64,000 nucleotides of DNA from Lachnospiraceae bacterium (GCA_017556805.1 JAFYMC010000018.1:113866-177865), one strand, 5' to 3'; counted from the stretch's first letter, positions 31,348-41,056 are shown. Notes: generated by a model not told the origin, from the sequence alone. Translations and numbers: made by a program.

Positions 31348-32274
31348 ATGGATAAAAATGTAAAGAACTTTGCGGAAGCAAACGGACTGAGGATTGCAAA
31401 AAACATCGCCTACGGTAATCTTCGGGGATATGCTGCGACAGTATCGGTAGGTCAGGGCTTTGTACAGATTATTCTGTCTACGTCCTTCCCGGATGCCAAC
31501 GACCAGCGTGCCGTAGAAGAAACCTTACGTCAGATGAATCTCTCCAAGGAATACGGCGTAATGACCCTTGACTTCTTCCCGAAAAACATCCTCATAAAAT
31601 TTGCTTACACCATGAGAAAGCATATCGCACGTATGGAATCTTTCCTCAATGTCTTCCTTCCGTTGCTTGATGAACACCACGCCTCCGGCGTTCACATTTG
31701 TCCGGAGTGCAACGGCGACATTACCGCAGGCTGCTGGAAGCTGATTAACGGTATCGCCTATCATTTGCATACCGAATGCGGTTCCAGAGTAAACCGTGAC
31801 ATTAATGCAGCCGACCAGGCAAAAAAAGACAGCGATACCGGCAATTATGTGTCCGGCTTTATCGGCGCCATGCTGGGTGCGGCCTTGGGCGGAATTGCAT
31901 GGGGACTCATTCTGTTAATCGGTTATGTAGCCTCCGTTGTAGGACTTCTTATCGGTTTTCTGGCAGAAAGAGGTTATACCTTGTTCAAGGGTAAGCGAGG
32001 CATCGGAAAGGTTATTATATTAATCCTTGCCGTTATCTTCGGTGTTGTATTCGGCATTTTCTTCTCCGATGCAGTCACACTGTTGATGAAACCAAGCGTT
32101 CGCTTCGGCGACCTTTCGGAACTATTCGCTCTCTTGTTCCAAAATGACGATTATATACGTTCCACCATCGGTAACATCGTACTGGGACTCATCTTTGCGG
32201 GCCTCGGCGTATTCGGTCTGTTAAGAGCCACCGGCAAAGAAGTATCCGATACCAAGGTTATTGATTTAGAATAA
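31348..32274 (+). CDS. Hypothetical membrane protein with zinc-ribbon-like segment
   Basis: 308 residues, AAAGGGGACATTTTACT before the ATG. Residues 1-125 are soluble. 'HICPECNGDITAGCWKLINGIAYHLHTECGSRV' (about 112-145) carries four Cys and two His in a zinc-binding arrangement. Four membrane helices follow (about 172-200, 228-255 and 275-300, with Gly-rich stretches). No family is recognised. It is divergent from gntR and ends at a bidirectional terminator, so it stands alone. Its own promoter was not located with confidence. Confidence 0.65.
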   Translation: MDKNVKNFAEANGLRIAKNIAYGNLRGYAATVSVGQGFVQIILSTSFPDANDQRAVEETLRQMNLSKEYGVMTLDFFPKNILIKFAYTMRKHIARMESFLNVFLPLLDEHHASGVHICPECNGDITAGCWKLINGIAYHLHTECGSRVNRDINAADQAKKDSDTGNYVSGFIGAMLGAALGGIAWGLILLIGYVASVVGLLIGFLAERGYTLFKGKRGIGKVIILILAVIFGVVFGIFFSDAVTLLMKPSVRFGDLSELFALLFQNDDYIRSTIGNIVLGLIFAGLGVFGLLRATGKEVSDTKVIDLE

Positions 32275-32287
32275 AAGTGACATGAAA

Positions 32288-32324
32288 AAGGCTGTTCTGC
32301 TCCTTCGAGTAAAACAGCCTTTTC
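32288..32324. terminator. Bidirectional terminator between 32274 (+) and 32378 (-)
   Basis: AAGGCTGTT / AACAGCCTT perfect 9-bp arms with a 16-nt loop, flanked by AAA before and TTTTC after, so it works on both strands for the converging genes. Confidence 0.9.
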
Positions 32325-32377
32325 TTATAGGATAAAATATCCTACGATTTCCTATCAAACAGTTTCTTTCTCAAGCC

Positions 32378-34693
32378 TTACAAAAACAGCTTTCTTAAAA
32401 ACTCATTTGCGCTATGACGCCAGAAGGTCCAGTCATGATAACCGTAATCGATATATAATTCAATCGGAACCCCAGCATTTTTTATCTGCTCCGCACTCAT
32501 CCTTACCGCATCAACCATTCCTTCCTTGGTTCCGCAGGATACAAAGAACAACTTAAACCGCTTTGCAAACTCCTCCGGATTCAGGAGAATGTCGCTGTAA
32601 TCGTCCTCCTCGTTCCGAATTACCAAACCGCCGGAGAAAATACCTGCATTCGCAAACAACTCCGGATTTGCAAATACGATCTTCTGGGTCTGCATGCCAC
32701 CCATAGAAAGGCCGGCCATTGCTCTGTTTTCTCTGTCGGAAAGAGTACGATAGTTGGCATCGATAAACGGTACCGCATCCTTCGGAAGCTCCGTAAGGAA
32801 GCCGCTCATGGACGGATGACAGTTCATATCTGCCGGGAATCCGTAGCCTGTATTCATGACGATAATCATTTCCTTCATCTTACCGGCCGCAATCAGATTA
32901 TCTGCCAGATTGGCAATCTTTCCCTGCCAGATCCAGCCTACCTCATTCTCTCCGCCACCGTGCTGGAGGTACAATACCGGATACCGCTTCTCCGGATTCT
33001 GCTCATAGGAGGCCGGGGTATACACATAGCAAAGCTTCTTGCGTCCGGTCACGGAGGAAACGAAATAATTCATGTGAATGGTTCCGTGGGGCACCTGACG
33101 AATACGGTATTCCTCAAAATCCTCCTCCGGCATTTCCAGATAATTGATGGTACGGAAGCCGCCGTAACCTACCTGGGCATTGGTATCAACTACCTCCGCA
33201 CCGTTTACAATCAGTCCGTAATAATGGAAGCCCTTTTCGATACCGGATACCTCACAGGTCCACCATCCTTCCGGGTCTAGCTCCATCGGGAAACGACCCA
33301 TGCCCCAGATATCTACCACCACCGTCTTCGCCCCGGAGGTACGATACCAGAATCTTGCGGTGCCGGACTTCACATCCACAATCTCATTACCGCTGTGCTC
33401 ATCCTTGTAGCGGCCTGCCGGTCTGCCCTTTTCGTCAAAATCAAAAATCAGGCCCTTATAAATCGGGTCAAACATTAACATATGCTCCGCAAAGGTCTGG
33501 GCGTCAAGCTGCTCTGTGGAAAGCTTCATCTCCGTGTAAGTAAAAGTCTCCTCCTCTTCGGAACCCTCGCTCTTAAAAATCAACTGAACGAAATCTCTGA
33601 CACTGTCTCTCCATACATGCCAGTCATGGAAGCCAGGATAGGTGCGCTGTCCGCCCTTTGCACCAAGTGCAAGGAACTTATCCGTATACTCCTTTTGTGC
33701 CTCATGCAGTCTTTCTTCACCGGTACCTGCCGTCATCAGCACCGTATCCATCGGATACTTATCCTGTACCGCTAAGAGTGCATCCGCCTCTATGTCACGC
33801 ATGCCGGAAAATACACCGAGATGTGCAAAGAGATCCGGGAAACGGGATACAATCTGAATCGCTTGCGCGGAACCGAGAGAAAGACCTGCCATGGCACGAT
33901 TCTTTCTGCCCTTCTTAACCGCAAATTTACTTTCAACATACGGAATACAATCCTTGGTCAGCTCACTGCCGAAATCTCCCGGGAAGAACACCTCTTCCTT
34001 ACCCTTATTAAAGGCATATCCGCAGCAAACCACCGCAATCATTTCCTCGCACTTGCCTTCCGCAATGAGGTTATCTAAAATCAGATTTAACTTTCCGTTC
34101 CAAATCCAGCCGGTCTCGTCCTCGCCTACACCATGCTGGATGTACATCACCGGATACTTCTTTCCCGGCACCTTGCCGTAGGAGGCCGGTGTATAAATAT
34201 AACACTTCTTCATGTGACCGTTGATATGGGAGGTATAGCTGTGAATCTGCACATCTCCGTGCGGTACATCCTTTAAATACCAGAAATCGTCCTGTTCATT
34301 CGGAATCTCAAAGAAATTCGTCGCTCCGAAACACCCGTAAGCCAGCGGTGCGTTCGGATGCACTACCTTGGCTCCGTCCACAAACCACTCATGGTAATGG
34401 AAGCACGGATCCAGCCCGGAAACCGTAATAGAAAATAATCCGTTCTCATCCTTGGTAAGGGCAATCTTATCCCGGCTGAAGCACCCACCGAAGCCTGCTA
34501 CCTCCACCTTCTCTGCCTCCGGCGCAAACATTTTAAACGTCACATCGCCGTTCTCGTGGACCTGTACGCCCCACTCGTCATCTTTGTAGGTCAGTTTAGG
34601 CATACCTTCTGTTTTTTCAAAGTGTACCTTCTTGTAAATCGGATCGAAGAACAACGGGTACATGGTAAGTGCCTGATTTTGATTTGTCTGCAT
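32378..34693 (-). CDS. Tandem CE1-type esterase (two E-set/CBM48-like plus esterase units)
   Basis: 771 residues from MQTNQNQALTMYPLF; the ATG has GGGGGATAACACT before it. The protein is two copies of one unit. Each has an N-terminal beta domain ('VTFKMFAPEAEKVEVAGFGG' and 'ARFWYRTSGAKTVVVDIWGMG') and an alpha/beta-hydrolase esterase. Unit 1 has 'CYIYTPASYGKVPGKKYPVMYIQHG', nucleophile 'AMAGLSLGSAQ' and His in 'GFHDWHVWR'. Unit 2 has 'CYVYTPASYEQNPEKRYPVLYLQHG', nucleophile 'AMAGLSMGGMQ' and His in 'GYHDWTFWR'. This is the carbohydrate esterase family 1 (feruloyl/acetyl xylan esterase) pattern. There is no signal peptide, so it acts inside on imported oligosaccharides. Confidence 0.87.
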   Translation of the reverse strand: MQTNQNQALTMYPLFFDPIYKKVHFEKTEGMPKLTYKDDEWGVQVHENGDVTFKMFAPEAEKVEVAGFGGCFSRDKIALTKDENGLFSITVSGLDPCFHYHEWFVDGAKVVHPNAPLAYGCFGATNFFEIPNEQDDFWYLKDVPHGDVQIHSYTSHINGHMKKCYIYTPASYGKVPGKKYPVMYIQHGVGEDETGWIWNGKLNLILDNLIAEGKCEEMIAVVCCGYAFNKGKEEVFFPGDFGSELTKDCIPYVESKFAVKKGRKNRAMAGLSLGSAQAIQIVSRFPDLFAHLGVFSGMRDIEADALLAVQDKYPMDTVLMTAGTGEERLHEAQKEYTDKFLALGAKGGQRTYPGFHDWHVWRDSVRDFVQLIFKSEGSEEEETFTYTEMKLSTEQLDAQTFAEHMLMFDPIYKGLIFDFDEKGRPAGRYKDEHSGNEIVDVKSGTARFWYRTSGAKTVVVDIWGMGRFPMELDPEGWWTCEVSGIEKGFHYYGLIVNGAEVVDTNAQVGYGGFRTINYLEMPEEDFEEYRIRQVPHGTIHMNYFVSSVTGRKKLCYVYTPASYEQNPEKRYPVLYLQHGGGENEVGWIWQGKIANLADNLIAAGKMKEMIIVMNTGYGFPADMNCHPSMSGFLTELPKDAVPFIDANYRTLSDRENRAMAGLSMGGMQTQKIVFANPELFANAGIFSGGLVIRNEEDDYSDILLNPEEFAKRFKLFFVSCGTKEGMVDAVRMSAEQIKNAGVPIELYIDYGYHDWTFWRHSANEFLRKLFL

Positions 34694-34721
34694 AGTGTTA
34701 TCCCCCAATATATTTTTCTAA

Positions 34722-34756
34722 AAAAACACGATGCCGACCGCAGAAACGGCCGGCAT
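34722..34756 (-). terminator. Terminator of the phosphoglucomutase gene
   Basis: GATGCCG(A)CCG / CGG(C)CGGCATC arms with one mismatch, loop of about 7 nt; on the minus strand GTGTTTTTTT follows. It starts 20 bp beyond the stop at 34777. Confidence 0.9.
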
Positions 34757-34776
34757 CTATTATTTGCTTTTATTTC

Positions 34777-36498
34777 TTATGCCAAAGCCATCAATGCATC
34801 CGTCAATGCTTTCAGCTTTGCGTTTGCATCCTCATTATCCGTACCCTTTACGCCGATATAGAACTTAATCTTCGGCTCGGTACCGGACGGACGAACACAT
34901 ACCCATGCATCGTCGGTCAGGTCGAAGTACAGTACGTTGGAATTCGGAAGACCGGTCGGGGTTACCTTACCGGTAGCAAGGTCAAGCACCGTATCCTTCT
35001 TGTAGTCACGGAAGGATACCACATCGTACGCACCAAGCTTCTTCGGCGGATTTGCACGGAAACCGTCCATAATTGCCTGAATCTGTGCCACACCGTCTGC
35101 GCCCTTTAAGGTCATGGTCTGAATACCTTCCTTGAAGTAACCGTACTTCTTATAGATGTTCTGCATCTGATCCCAAAGCGTCAGTCCCTTGGTTCTGTAG
35201 TATGCAGCAGCCTCACAGAGCATCATAACCGCTACGATTGCGTCCTTATCTCTTGCGTGGGTACCGACAAGACATCCGTAGCTCTCTTCAAAACCAAACT
35301 CGTAGTGACCTACGCCCTTTTCCTCAAACCACTTAATCTGCTCACCGATATATTTAAAACCGGTTAATACTTCGATTAACTTAACGTTGTATTCCTCTGC
35401 TACCTTGTCCGTCATATTGGTGGAAACGATGGTCTTAATAATCGCACCGTCCTCATGGATTCTGCCAAGTACCTTACGCTGACTCATGAGGTACTCACAA
35501 ATGAGAAGACCGGACATGTTACCGGTAAAGGACATATACTCACCGGTGACGGAATCCTTTGCATACACACCGAGACGGTCTGCATCCGGGTCCGTTGCCA
35601 TAATCACATCCGCATCTACCTTCTTAGCCAAAGCAAGTGCCAAAGCAAATGCCTTCTCATCCTCCGGATTCGGGTAAGCTACGGTAGAGAAATTGCCATC
35701 CGGCTGCTCCTGCTCCGGAACCACATATACATTCTCAAAGCCCAATTCCTTCAGTACACGCTGTACCGGAAGATTACCGGTACCGTGAAGCGGAGTGTAC
35801 ACAATCTTAAGCTCCTTACCCTGCTCGCGAATCATATCCGGGTAAATAATCTGGGTCTTTAATGCAGCCACGTACTTATCATCGATATCCTTTCCGATGA
35901 TGGTTAATAAGCCCTTTGCTTCCGCATCGGCGCGGGACATGGTCTTTACAGTCTCATAGCCCTCTACTGCATTAACTTCCGCAATAATCTGCACATCCTT
36001 CGGAGCGGTAATCTGTGCGCCGTCCTCCCAGTATACCTTATAACCGTTGTACTCTGCCGGATTGTGGCTGGCAGTAATTACAATACCGGAAATACAACCG
36101 AGTTCACGAACCGCGAAGGAAAGCTCCGGGGTCGGACGCAAGGAATCGAACAAGTAGCTCTTAATGCCGTTTGCACAAAGGCAAAGTGCAGCCGCCTCCG
36201 CAAACTCCGGAGACATATTTCTGGAATCGTAGGCAATGGCAACACCCTTGTCCTGGCCGCCTTCTTTAAGAATAAAATTTGCGAGGCCCTGGGTTGCCTT
36301 ACTTACGGTGTAGAAATTCATACGATTGGTGCCGGCACCGATCACACCGCGGAGACCTGCGGTACCGAACTCCAGCTCACGATAGAAACGATCCTTGATT
36401 TCGGCCTCATCCGCAGCAATTGCCTTCAGCTCTGCTCTGGTTGCCTCATCAAAGTACTCATTGTTACACCACTCTTCATAAACCTTCTTGTAATCCAT
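34777..36498 (-). CDS. Phospho-sugar mutase (alpha-phosphoglucomutase type)
   Basis: 573 residues, ATG after GCAGGAGGTTTTT. It interconverts glucose 1-phosphate and glucose 6-phosphate (or the mannose forms). The catalytic phosphoserine motif is 'GIVITASHNPAEYNGYKVYWEDGAQI' (about 137-162). The Mg2+ loop is 'VIMATDPDADRLGVYAKD' (about 295-312), the sugar-binding loop 'YEFGFEESYGCLVG', and the phosphate-binding loop 'CVRPSGTEPKIKFYIGV' near the C-terminus. Length and start ('YEEWCNNEYFDEATRAELKAI') fit the PgcA type of Firmicutes. It is monocistronic with a terminator and links sugar breakdown to glycogen or cell-wall precursors. Confidence 0.95.
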   Translation of the reverse strand: MDYKKVYEEWCNNEYFDEATRAELKAIAADEAEIKDRFYRELEFGTAGLRGVIGAGTNRMNFYTVSKATQGLANFILKEGGQDKGVAIAYDSRNMSPEFAEAAALCLCANGIKSYLFDSLRPTPELSFAVRELGCISGIVITASHNPAEYNGYKVYWEDGAQITAPKDVQIIAEVNAVEGYETVKTMSRADAEAKGLLTIIGKDIDDKYVAALKTQIIYPDMIREQGKELKIVYTPLHGTGNLPVQRVLKELGFENVYVVPEQEQPDGNFSTVAYPNPEDEKAFALALALAKKVDADVIMATDPDADRLGVYAKDSVTGEYMSFTGNMSGLLICEYLMSQRKVLGRIHEDGAIIKTIVSTNMTDKVAEEYNVKLIEVLTGFKYIGEQIKWFEEKGVGHYEFGFEESYGCLVGTHARDKDAIVAVMMLCEAAAYYRTKGLTLWDQMQNIYKKYGYFKEGIQTMTLKGADGVAQIQAIMDGFRANPPKKLGAYDVVSFRDYKKDTVLDLATGKVTPTGLPNSNVLYFDLTDDAWVCVRPSGTEPKIKFYIGVKGTDNEDANAKLKALTDALMALA

Positions 36499-36603
36499 AA
36501 AAACCTCCTGCTATTTTTTACTGACAAAACGTCAGATTTGATTCGTTTGTCTTACCAATTATTATATAATAAAACCGCCTCAAAGGCAAGGCTTTTCGTG
36601 TGT

Positions 36604-36646
36604 AAAAAAGAGTGGGGCTGCGCATTCAGCCATGCGACAGCCCCAC
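36604..36646 (-). terminator. Terminator of the pduL-like gene
   Basis: GTGGGGCTG / CAGCCCCAC perfect 9-bp arms with a 17-nt loop; on the minus strand TTTTTT follows. It lies 12 bp after the stop at 36658. Confidence 0.92.
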
Positions 36647-36657
36647 TTGTATTTATC

Positions 36658-37236
36658 TTACAGAGTCTTTAAAATTTCACCCATCATATTCGGGGTAGCA
36701 CCGATTGCGTTGGACTCATCGGTATCGATGTGCATTGCATCTGCGAAGGTCTCGCTGACACGAACCACAACATCACCAAGCACAGCCTGTCTGCCGTCGG
36801 TATCCATCTTTACCCAAACCACATCCTTATTCTTTAAACCAAGCTTCTCAGAGGTCTCCGGAATCATATGAATGTGACGCTTAGCCACGATAACGCCCTC
36901 GGAAATCTCAACTTCACCGCACGGTCCTACAATCTTACAACCCGGAGTACCTGCGATGTCGCCGCTCTCTCTTACAACAACCGGAACACCGATAGAACGA
37001 GCGTCGGTAGCGGAAAGCTCTACCTGGGTAGCCGGTCTTTCCGGTCCGAGAATGGAAACGTTTGCAAGGGACTTCTTCGGTCCTACAATGGTAACTCTTT
37101 CTTCACAAGCATACTGTCCCGGCTGGGAAAGGTCCTTCTTCTTTGTAAGGGTTGCGCCCGCACCGAATAAAATCTCCAAATGCTCCTTCGTCACATGGAT
37201 ATGACGAGCGGATGTCTCTACTAAAATCTGAGCCAT
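36658..37236 (-). CDS. pduL: Phosphate propanoyltransferase, PduL family
   Basis: 192 residues, full family length, ATG after GGAGGATAGTACT. It transfers an acyl group between CoA and phosphate (acetyl- or propionyl-CoA to acyl-phosphate), unrelated in sequence to Pta. Both PduL domains are present with their metal-binding His: 'SARHIHVTKEHLEILFG' near residue 9 and 'VIVAKRHIHMIPETSEKLGL' near 118. No microcompartment-targeting N-terminal extension and no shell genes nearby, so it probably works as the general cytosolic phosphotransacylase. Monocistronic. Confidence 0.95.
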   Translation of the reverse strand: MAQILVETSARHIHVTKEHLEILFGAGATLTKKKDLSQPGQYACEERVTIVGPKKSLANVSILGPERPATQVELSATDARSIGVPVVVRESGDIAGTPGCKIVGPCGEVEISEGVIVAKRHIHMIPETSEKLGLKNKDVVWVKMDTDGRQAVLGDVVVRVSETFADAMHIDTDESNAIGATPNMMGEILKTL

Positions 37237-37323
37237 AGTACTATCCTCCGTAATCTAAATAAGTATTTGCCCCCATTATACACCCGTCCCGCCAAAAAAT
37301 CCAGCTTTTTTGACAAAAAATAA

Positions 37324-37355
37324 ACAGGGCCTCGCAGATTCACTACGTGCCCTGT
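37324..37355 (-). terminator. Terminator of the HtrA gene
   Basis: ACAGGGC / GCCCTGT arms with an 18-nt loop; on the minus strand TTATTTTTT follows. It lies 20 bp past the stop at 37375. Confidence 0.85.
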
Positions 37356-37374
37356 AAAATCTCTGTCTCACTGT

Positions 37375-38586
37375 TTACCGATTGCCTCGTACATCAAAAG
37401 TAATGCCGTATTCCTTCGGAACATAAACACCTTCCACACGCTCCTGTACCGTAACGGTACCCGCAGAACCTCCGCGGATAAAGCTGAGCACTTCCTTTAA
37501 CTGTTCCATGGACTTTACTTCCATACCGTTTACTTTCGTAATGACACCGTATAGCGGAAGTCCGGCCGTCTCTGCCGCGGAGCCCTCCTCTATACTTACA
37601 ATATACACGCCTCGCGGAATATTTAACGCCGTAGATAAGTTCTCCGTTACATCCTGACCTTCGATTCCCAGCAATGCAGAATCCCTGTATTTGATTTCCA
37701 CCCGGTTCACCATCCGTTGAATCAAAGAAACTACCTTTGATACCGGAATGGAATAGCCTACACCTTCTACATCATCCGCTACCAGCTTCGCATTATTGAT
37801 TCCGATCAGTTCTCCCGCAGCATTTAACAATGCACCTCCGCTATTGCCCGGATTAATGGCCGCATCGGTTTGAATCAGCTTCATGGTCACGCCCTCAATG
37901 GTGACCTCCCGATCAACGGCACTCACATGACCGACGGTTAAAGACTGGCCGTGCCCCGCCGCATTTCCGATGGCAATCACAAGTTCTCCGCCCCGTAATG
38001 CATCCGAATCTCCGACAGTAGCCACACGAATCTTCGTGAGTGTCTCCTCGGTTAAATCGGAAAACTTAACAGAAAGTACCGCAATATCCTCCGCTCCATC
38101 GGAGCCCTTTACCTGTGCCGGCGCTGTAGTGCCGTCTACAAAGGTAATCTGAACCGCTGTTGCCCCGTCTACCACATGATGATTGGTCACAATAAACAGC
38201 TCATCTCCCTGGGCAATAATAATACCTGTCCCACTGCCTTCGCTTTCCTGCTCGTAGTCCCGTCCGAAAAAGCGGTAAGACGAAATATACTTTGTCTGTA
38301 TCTCTACCATAGACGGACTCACATTGTCCCATACCACGGAAACATCATACACCGAAGAAATCCTGTTCTCATTAAGCTCTGTCTGTTGCCCGGAAAGTTC
38401 TTCCTTCCCGGTTTGGGCAAGCTGCTCGGCCTCTTGCTTTTTCGCTTCCTCACGTGCCTGTTCCTTTTGCTCCTTATAATAGGAATACCCTACCGGCACC
38501 GCCGCCAGAGCTCCCCCGAATATCACACCGCAAAACAGTGTGATTACAAGTTTTTTTCCGAATTTTCGTTTCTTCTCCTTCGCCAT
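37375..38586 (-). CDS. HtrA/DegP-type membrane-anchored serine protease
   Basis: 403 residues, GGCAGGAGGTTTGTC before the ATG. A single N-terminal helix (about 12-32) anchors it outside, followed by a Gln/Glu-rich coiled region (about 33-65). The trypsin-like triad is visible: His in 'LFIVTNHHVVDGA', Asp in 'GAEDIAVLSVKF', and Ser in 'AAINPGNSGGALLNAAGELIGINN'. A C-terminal PDZ domain (about 310-395, 'IPRGVYIVSIEEGSAAETAGLPLYGVITKVNGMEVKSMEQLKEVL') completes the family plan. It does quality control of exported proteins. Confidence 0.94.
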   Translation of the reverse strand: MAKEKKRKFGKKLVITLFCGVIFGGALAAVPVGYSYYKEQKEQAREEAKKQEAEQLAQTGKEELSGQQTELNENRISSVYDVSVVWDNVSPSMVEIQTKYISSYRFFGRDYEQESEGSGTGIIIAQGDELFIVTNHHVVDGATAVQITFVDGTTAPAQVKGSDGAEDIAVLSVKFSDLTEETLTKIRVATVGDSDALRGGELVIAIGNAAGHGQSLTVGHVSAVDREVTIEGVTMKLIQTDAAINPGNSGGALLNAAGELIGINNAKLVADDVEGVGYSIPVSKVVSLIQRMVNRVEIKYRDSALLGIEGQDVTENLSTALNIPRGVYIVSIEEGSAAETAGLPLYGVITKVNGMEVKSMEQLKEVLSFIRGGSAGTVTVQERVEGVYVPKEYGITFDVRGNR

Positions 38587-38684
38587 GACAAACCTCCTGC
38601 CGATTCCTTCCCTTTCTACGTTATACCCCTATTGTATCCGTAAAGTTTGTCTAATTTGTGATGAGACCTTAAAAAAAACGTGTT

Positions 38685-39821
38685 TTATACAAAAGACTTA
38701 TAGCATCCCAATACCTTAAGGCGGGACGCCTCTTCCCTGATACCGGTCAAGGCATTCTGTACCGCCGGCTCCGATAATCTTCCGTCAAAATCCACAAAGA
38801 AGCGATATTCAAACTGCTTGCCCGGAATCGGTCTGGACTCTATTTTGGTCATATTTAAGTTATTGTAAATCAAATGGCTCAGAATGCGATACAAAGAACC
38901 GGATTCATGGGCAATCTCAAAGCAAATACTTACTTTATCCGCCTCCACGGTGAATACCGGCTCCTTAGACAATACAAGGAAGCGGGTGGAATTCACATTT
39001 TCATTATTTAGCCCTCTGCGGAGTATTGTAAGTCCATAGCGTTCTGACGCAATCTCGGAGGCAATGGCCGCCTTGGTCACATCCTTACTCTGTGCCACCT
39101 CAAGCGCACAACCGGAAGTACTGGAGCATGCTCTCTGCAAAAGTTCCGGACGCTTTGCAAAGTACCCGCTGCACTGCAGCAACGCCTGCGGATGGGAAAA
39201 CACTTCCTTGATTCCCTCTTCCGTAGCCCCGGCCGGTGCCGCCAGCACATGCTCGATTTTAATGACCTGCTCCGCCACCGGATACACCGCATGCTCTGCC
39301 ATCAAATCATATAAATCGGAAATATCTCCCGTCGTTGTATTTTCAATCGGTACTACACCATACTTTGCCGTACCTGCCTCTACCGCCTCTACCACCGCAG
39401 TAAATGTCGGGCAGGAGGTTCTGCCGCATACCTCGCCTAAGGCACGCATCAGTGCCTGCTCGGTATAGGACCCCGGCTCTCCGAAAAAGGCCACTGTATC
39501 CTCCGCGCCACAGGCAAGTTCATTCAACTCCGTAAAACCGTTCTGTCCCTTATCCGCCAACATGGTATACTGATACTTCCTGCTTAAAGACATAATCTGG
39601 GAGAACATTTCCCGTAGGCCACGGCCGAAATAAGGATTCGTCGCCATCTGCTCCACCGCGTCCAGTTTTTCATCCTCTCTCTGCTTATCAAAGACCTTTT
39701 TACCGGATACTCGTTTATATTCTGCCACATCTGCCGCTATCTGCATTCTTTCCTGAAACAGTGCGGTCATCTGAGCGTCAATTTCGTCAATCTCTTTTCT
39801 GCATTGTGCTAAATCTTTCAT
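38685..39821 (-). CDS. pheA: Bifunctional chorismate mutase / prephenate dehydratase
   Basis: 378 residues, AAGGAGAACTAAG before the ATG. It converts chorismate to prephenate and then phenylpyruvate for phenylalanine synthesis. The AroQ chorismate mutase domain is at residues 1-85 ('CRKEIDEIDAQMTALFQERMQIAADVAEYKR'). The dehydratase domain (about 110-285) has 'VAFFGEPGSYTEQAL', 'YGVVPIENTTTGDISDLYDL' and the catalytic 'NVNSTRFLVLS'. A regulatory ACT domain (about 295-375) has the ESRP Phe-binding motif ('TKIESRPIPGKQFEYRFFVDFDG'), so it is probably inhibited by phenylalanine. Monocistronic. Confidence 0.96.
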   Translation of the reverse strand: MKDLAQCRKEIDEIDAQMTALFQERMQIAADVAEYKRVSGKKVFDKQREDEKLDAVEQMATNPYFGRGLREMFSQIMSLSRKYQYTMLADKGQNGFTELNELACGAEDTVAFFGEPGSYTEQALMRALGEVCGRTSCPTFTAVVEAVEAGTAKYGVVPIENTTTGDISDLYDLMAEHAVYPVAEQVIKIEHVLAAPAGATEEGIKEVFSHPQALLQCSGYFAKRPELLQRACSSTSGCALEVAQSKDVTKAAIASEIASERYGLTILRRGLNNENVNSTRFLVLSKEPVFTVEADKVSICFEIAHESGSLYRILSHLIYNNLNMTKIESRPIPGKQFEYRFFVDFDGRLSEPAVQNALTGIREEASRLKVLGCYKSFV

Positions 39822-39906
39822 CTTAGTTCTCCTTTATCCCGAATCCCCTTACATTTTATACCATCAATGATTATACTTTGATACGTTCAAAAAAGCAATG
39901 GATTTC

Positions 39907-39934
39907 TTGACATTCCGCCATAGAATGATAAAAT
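39907..39934 (+). promoter_or_regulatory. Promoter of the DUF5050 gene
   Basis: TTGACA (39907-39912), 16-bp spacer, TAAAAT (39929-39934), about 50 bp upstream of the ATG at 39984. Confidence 0.75.
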
Positions 39935-39983
39935 AAATATAGAACTGTTTTGCATGTTACATCTCTAAGCGGAGGTTTTACCA

Positions 39984-41015
39984 ATGAATAAAAAACTGAA
40001 ACATTTCCTTATCACTCTCATCGTATTATCCGTACTTGTCATTGCGGTGTTACTCATAAAAATCACTTCCCGTGTCCCGGAAAATCCGATGAACTACGCC
40101 GGCAATACCGCAGGCAATCTTTACAACCGGGGACTTTTCGCGGAGGATGAAACCTACATCTACTTTGCGAATGTCGCAGACAATTTTCGCCTCTACCGTA
40201 CGACCCATGATTTGACAGATACGGTACGCTTAAACAAAGATTCGGTGGAATACCTGAATCCGGATGCATCCTCCACCTATCTTTATTACTCCCGTATCAA
40301 CTATCGCCAAAACACCAACGGCAATACCGTATTTGACCTTCTGGACTCCGGTATCTATCGGTATAACCTAAAGAATGAAGGCCTCTCTCGCCTGTACACG
40401 GAAACTTGCGGAATGGTCTTATTGGGCGGTAACAATCTCTATTACCAGACCCACGGCAGTGACGGCAACTACGATTTCTATTCCCTTGCAACAAACAAAA
40501 CCGATGCAAAGGCACACTTAATTACCAATGACTATATTTTGCCCGCAAACTATCAAAACGGGCTGCTTTATTATTCCGGTGTTACAGAAGACCTTGGCCT
40601 ATATTCCCTGAATCCGGAATCCGGTGCTTCCTCCCGCTTCGCGGATGTGGATTGCTACCGGCCGATTGTCACCGAAAGCGGCACTTATTTCCTTTCCTTA
40701 ACGTATGAATATGCTTTGTTTTACCTACCGCATAACAGTAACACCGCTACTTCCATAACCAATGAACGGGTATCCTCCTACAATATCTCATCGGACGGCC
40801 GTACCCTGTTCTATCAGATTGACGGCGGTGACAACAACCGCCTTTGCCGGTATGACATTGCCACAGGTCAGGAAGGTGAACTGCTACAGGGTAACTTCAG
40901 CAATCTGAATACGGTGTCCGACTATTTATTCTTTACCGATTTCGAAGAATCCGCCTGCTACTGCTACGACATTTCTAACGGTAGTCTGTCCCAATTTATG
41001 CCTACGGCGGAATAA
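39984..41015 (+). CDS. DUF5050-type membrane-anchored beta-propeller protein
   Basis: 343 residues, AGCGGAGGTTTTACCA before the ATG. One N-terminal helix (about 8-27) anchors an outside domain made of repeated blades of the form 'YIYFANVADNFRLYRTTHDLTDTVRLNKDSVEYLNPDAS' and 'YLYYSRIN-', the DUF5050 pattern of Tyr-rich repeats. Such proteins are common in Lachnospiraceae and their function is unknown. It has its own promoter and faces folC, with a shared terminator between them. Confidence 0.82.
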   Translation: MNKKLKHFLITLIVLSVLVIAVLLIKITSRVPENPMNYAGNTAGNLYNRGLFAEDETYIYFANVADNFRLYRTTHDLTDTVRLNKDSVEYLNPDASSTYLYYSRINYRQNTNGNTVFDLLDSGIYRYNLKNEGLSRLYTETCGMVLLGGNNLYYQTHGSDGNYDFYSLATNKTDAKAHLITNDYILPANYQNGLLYYSGVTEDLGLYSLNPESGASSRFADVDCYRPIVTESGTYFLSLTYEYALFYLPHNSNTATSITNERVSSYNISSDGRTLFYQIDGGDNNRLCRYDIATGQEGELLQGNFSNLNTVSDYLFFTDFEESACYCYDISNGSLSQFMPTAE

Positions 41016-41056
41016 ATCTTTTCAAACAGCAGCACAATTTCCTATAAAATAAAACG

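Noticed and set aside
36658-37236. Bacterial microcompartment locus because of PduL
   Set aside because: No shell proteins or diol dehydratase genes nearby and no targeting extension on the protein.
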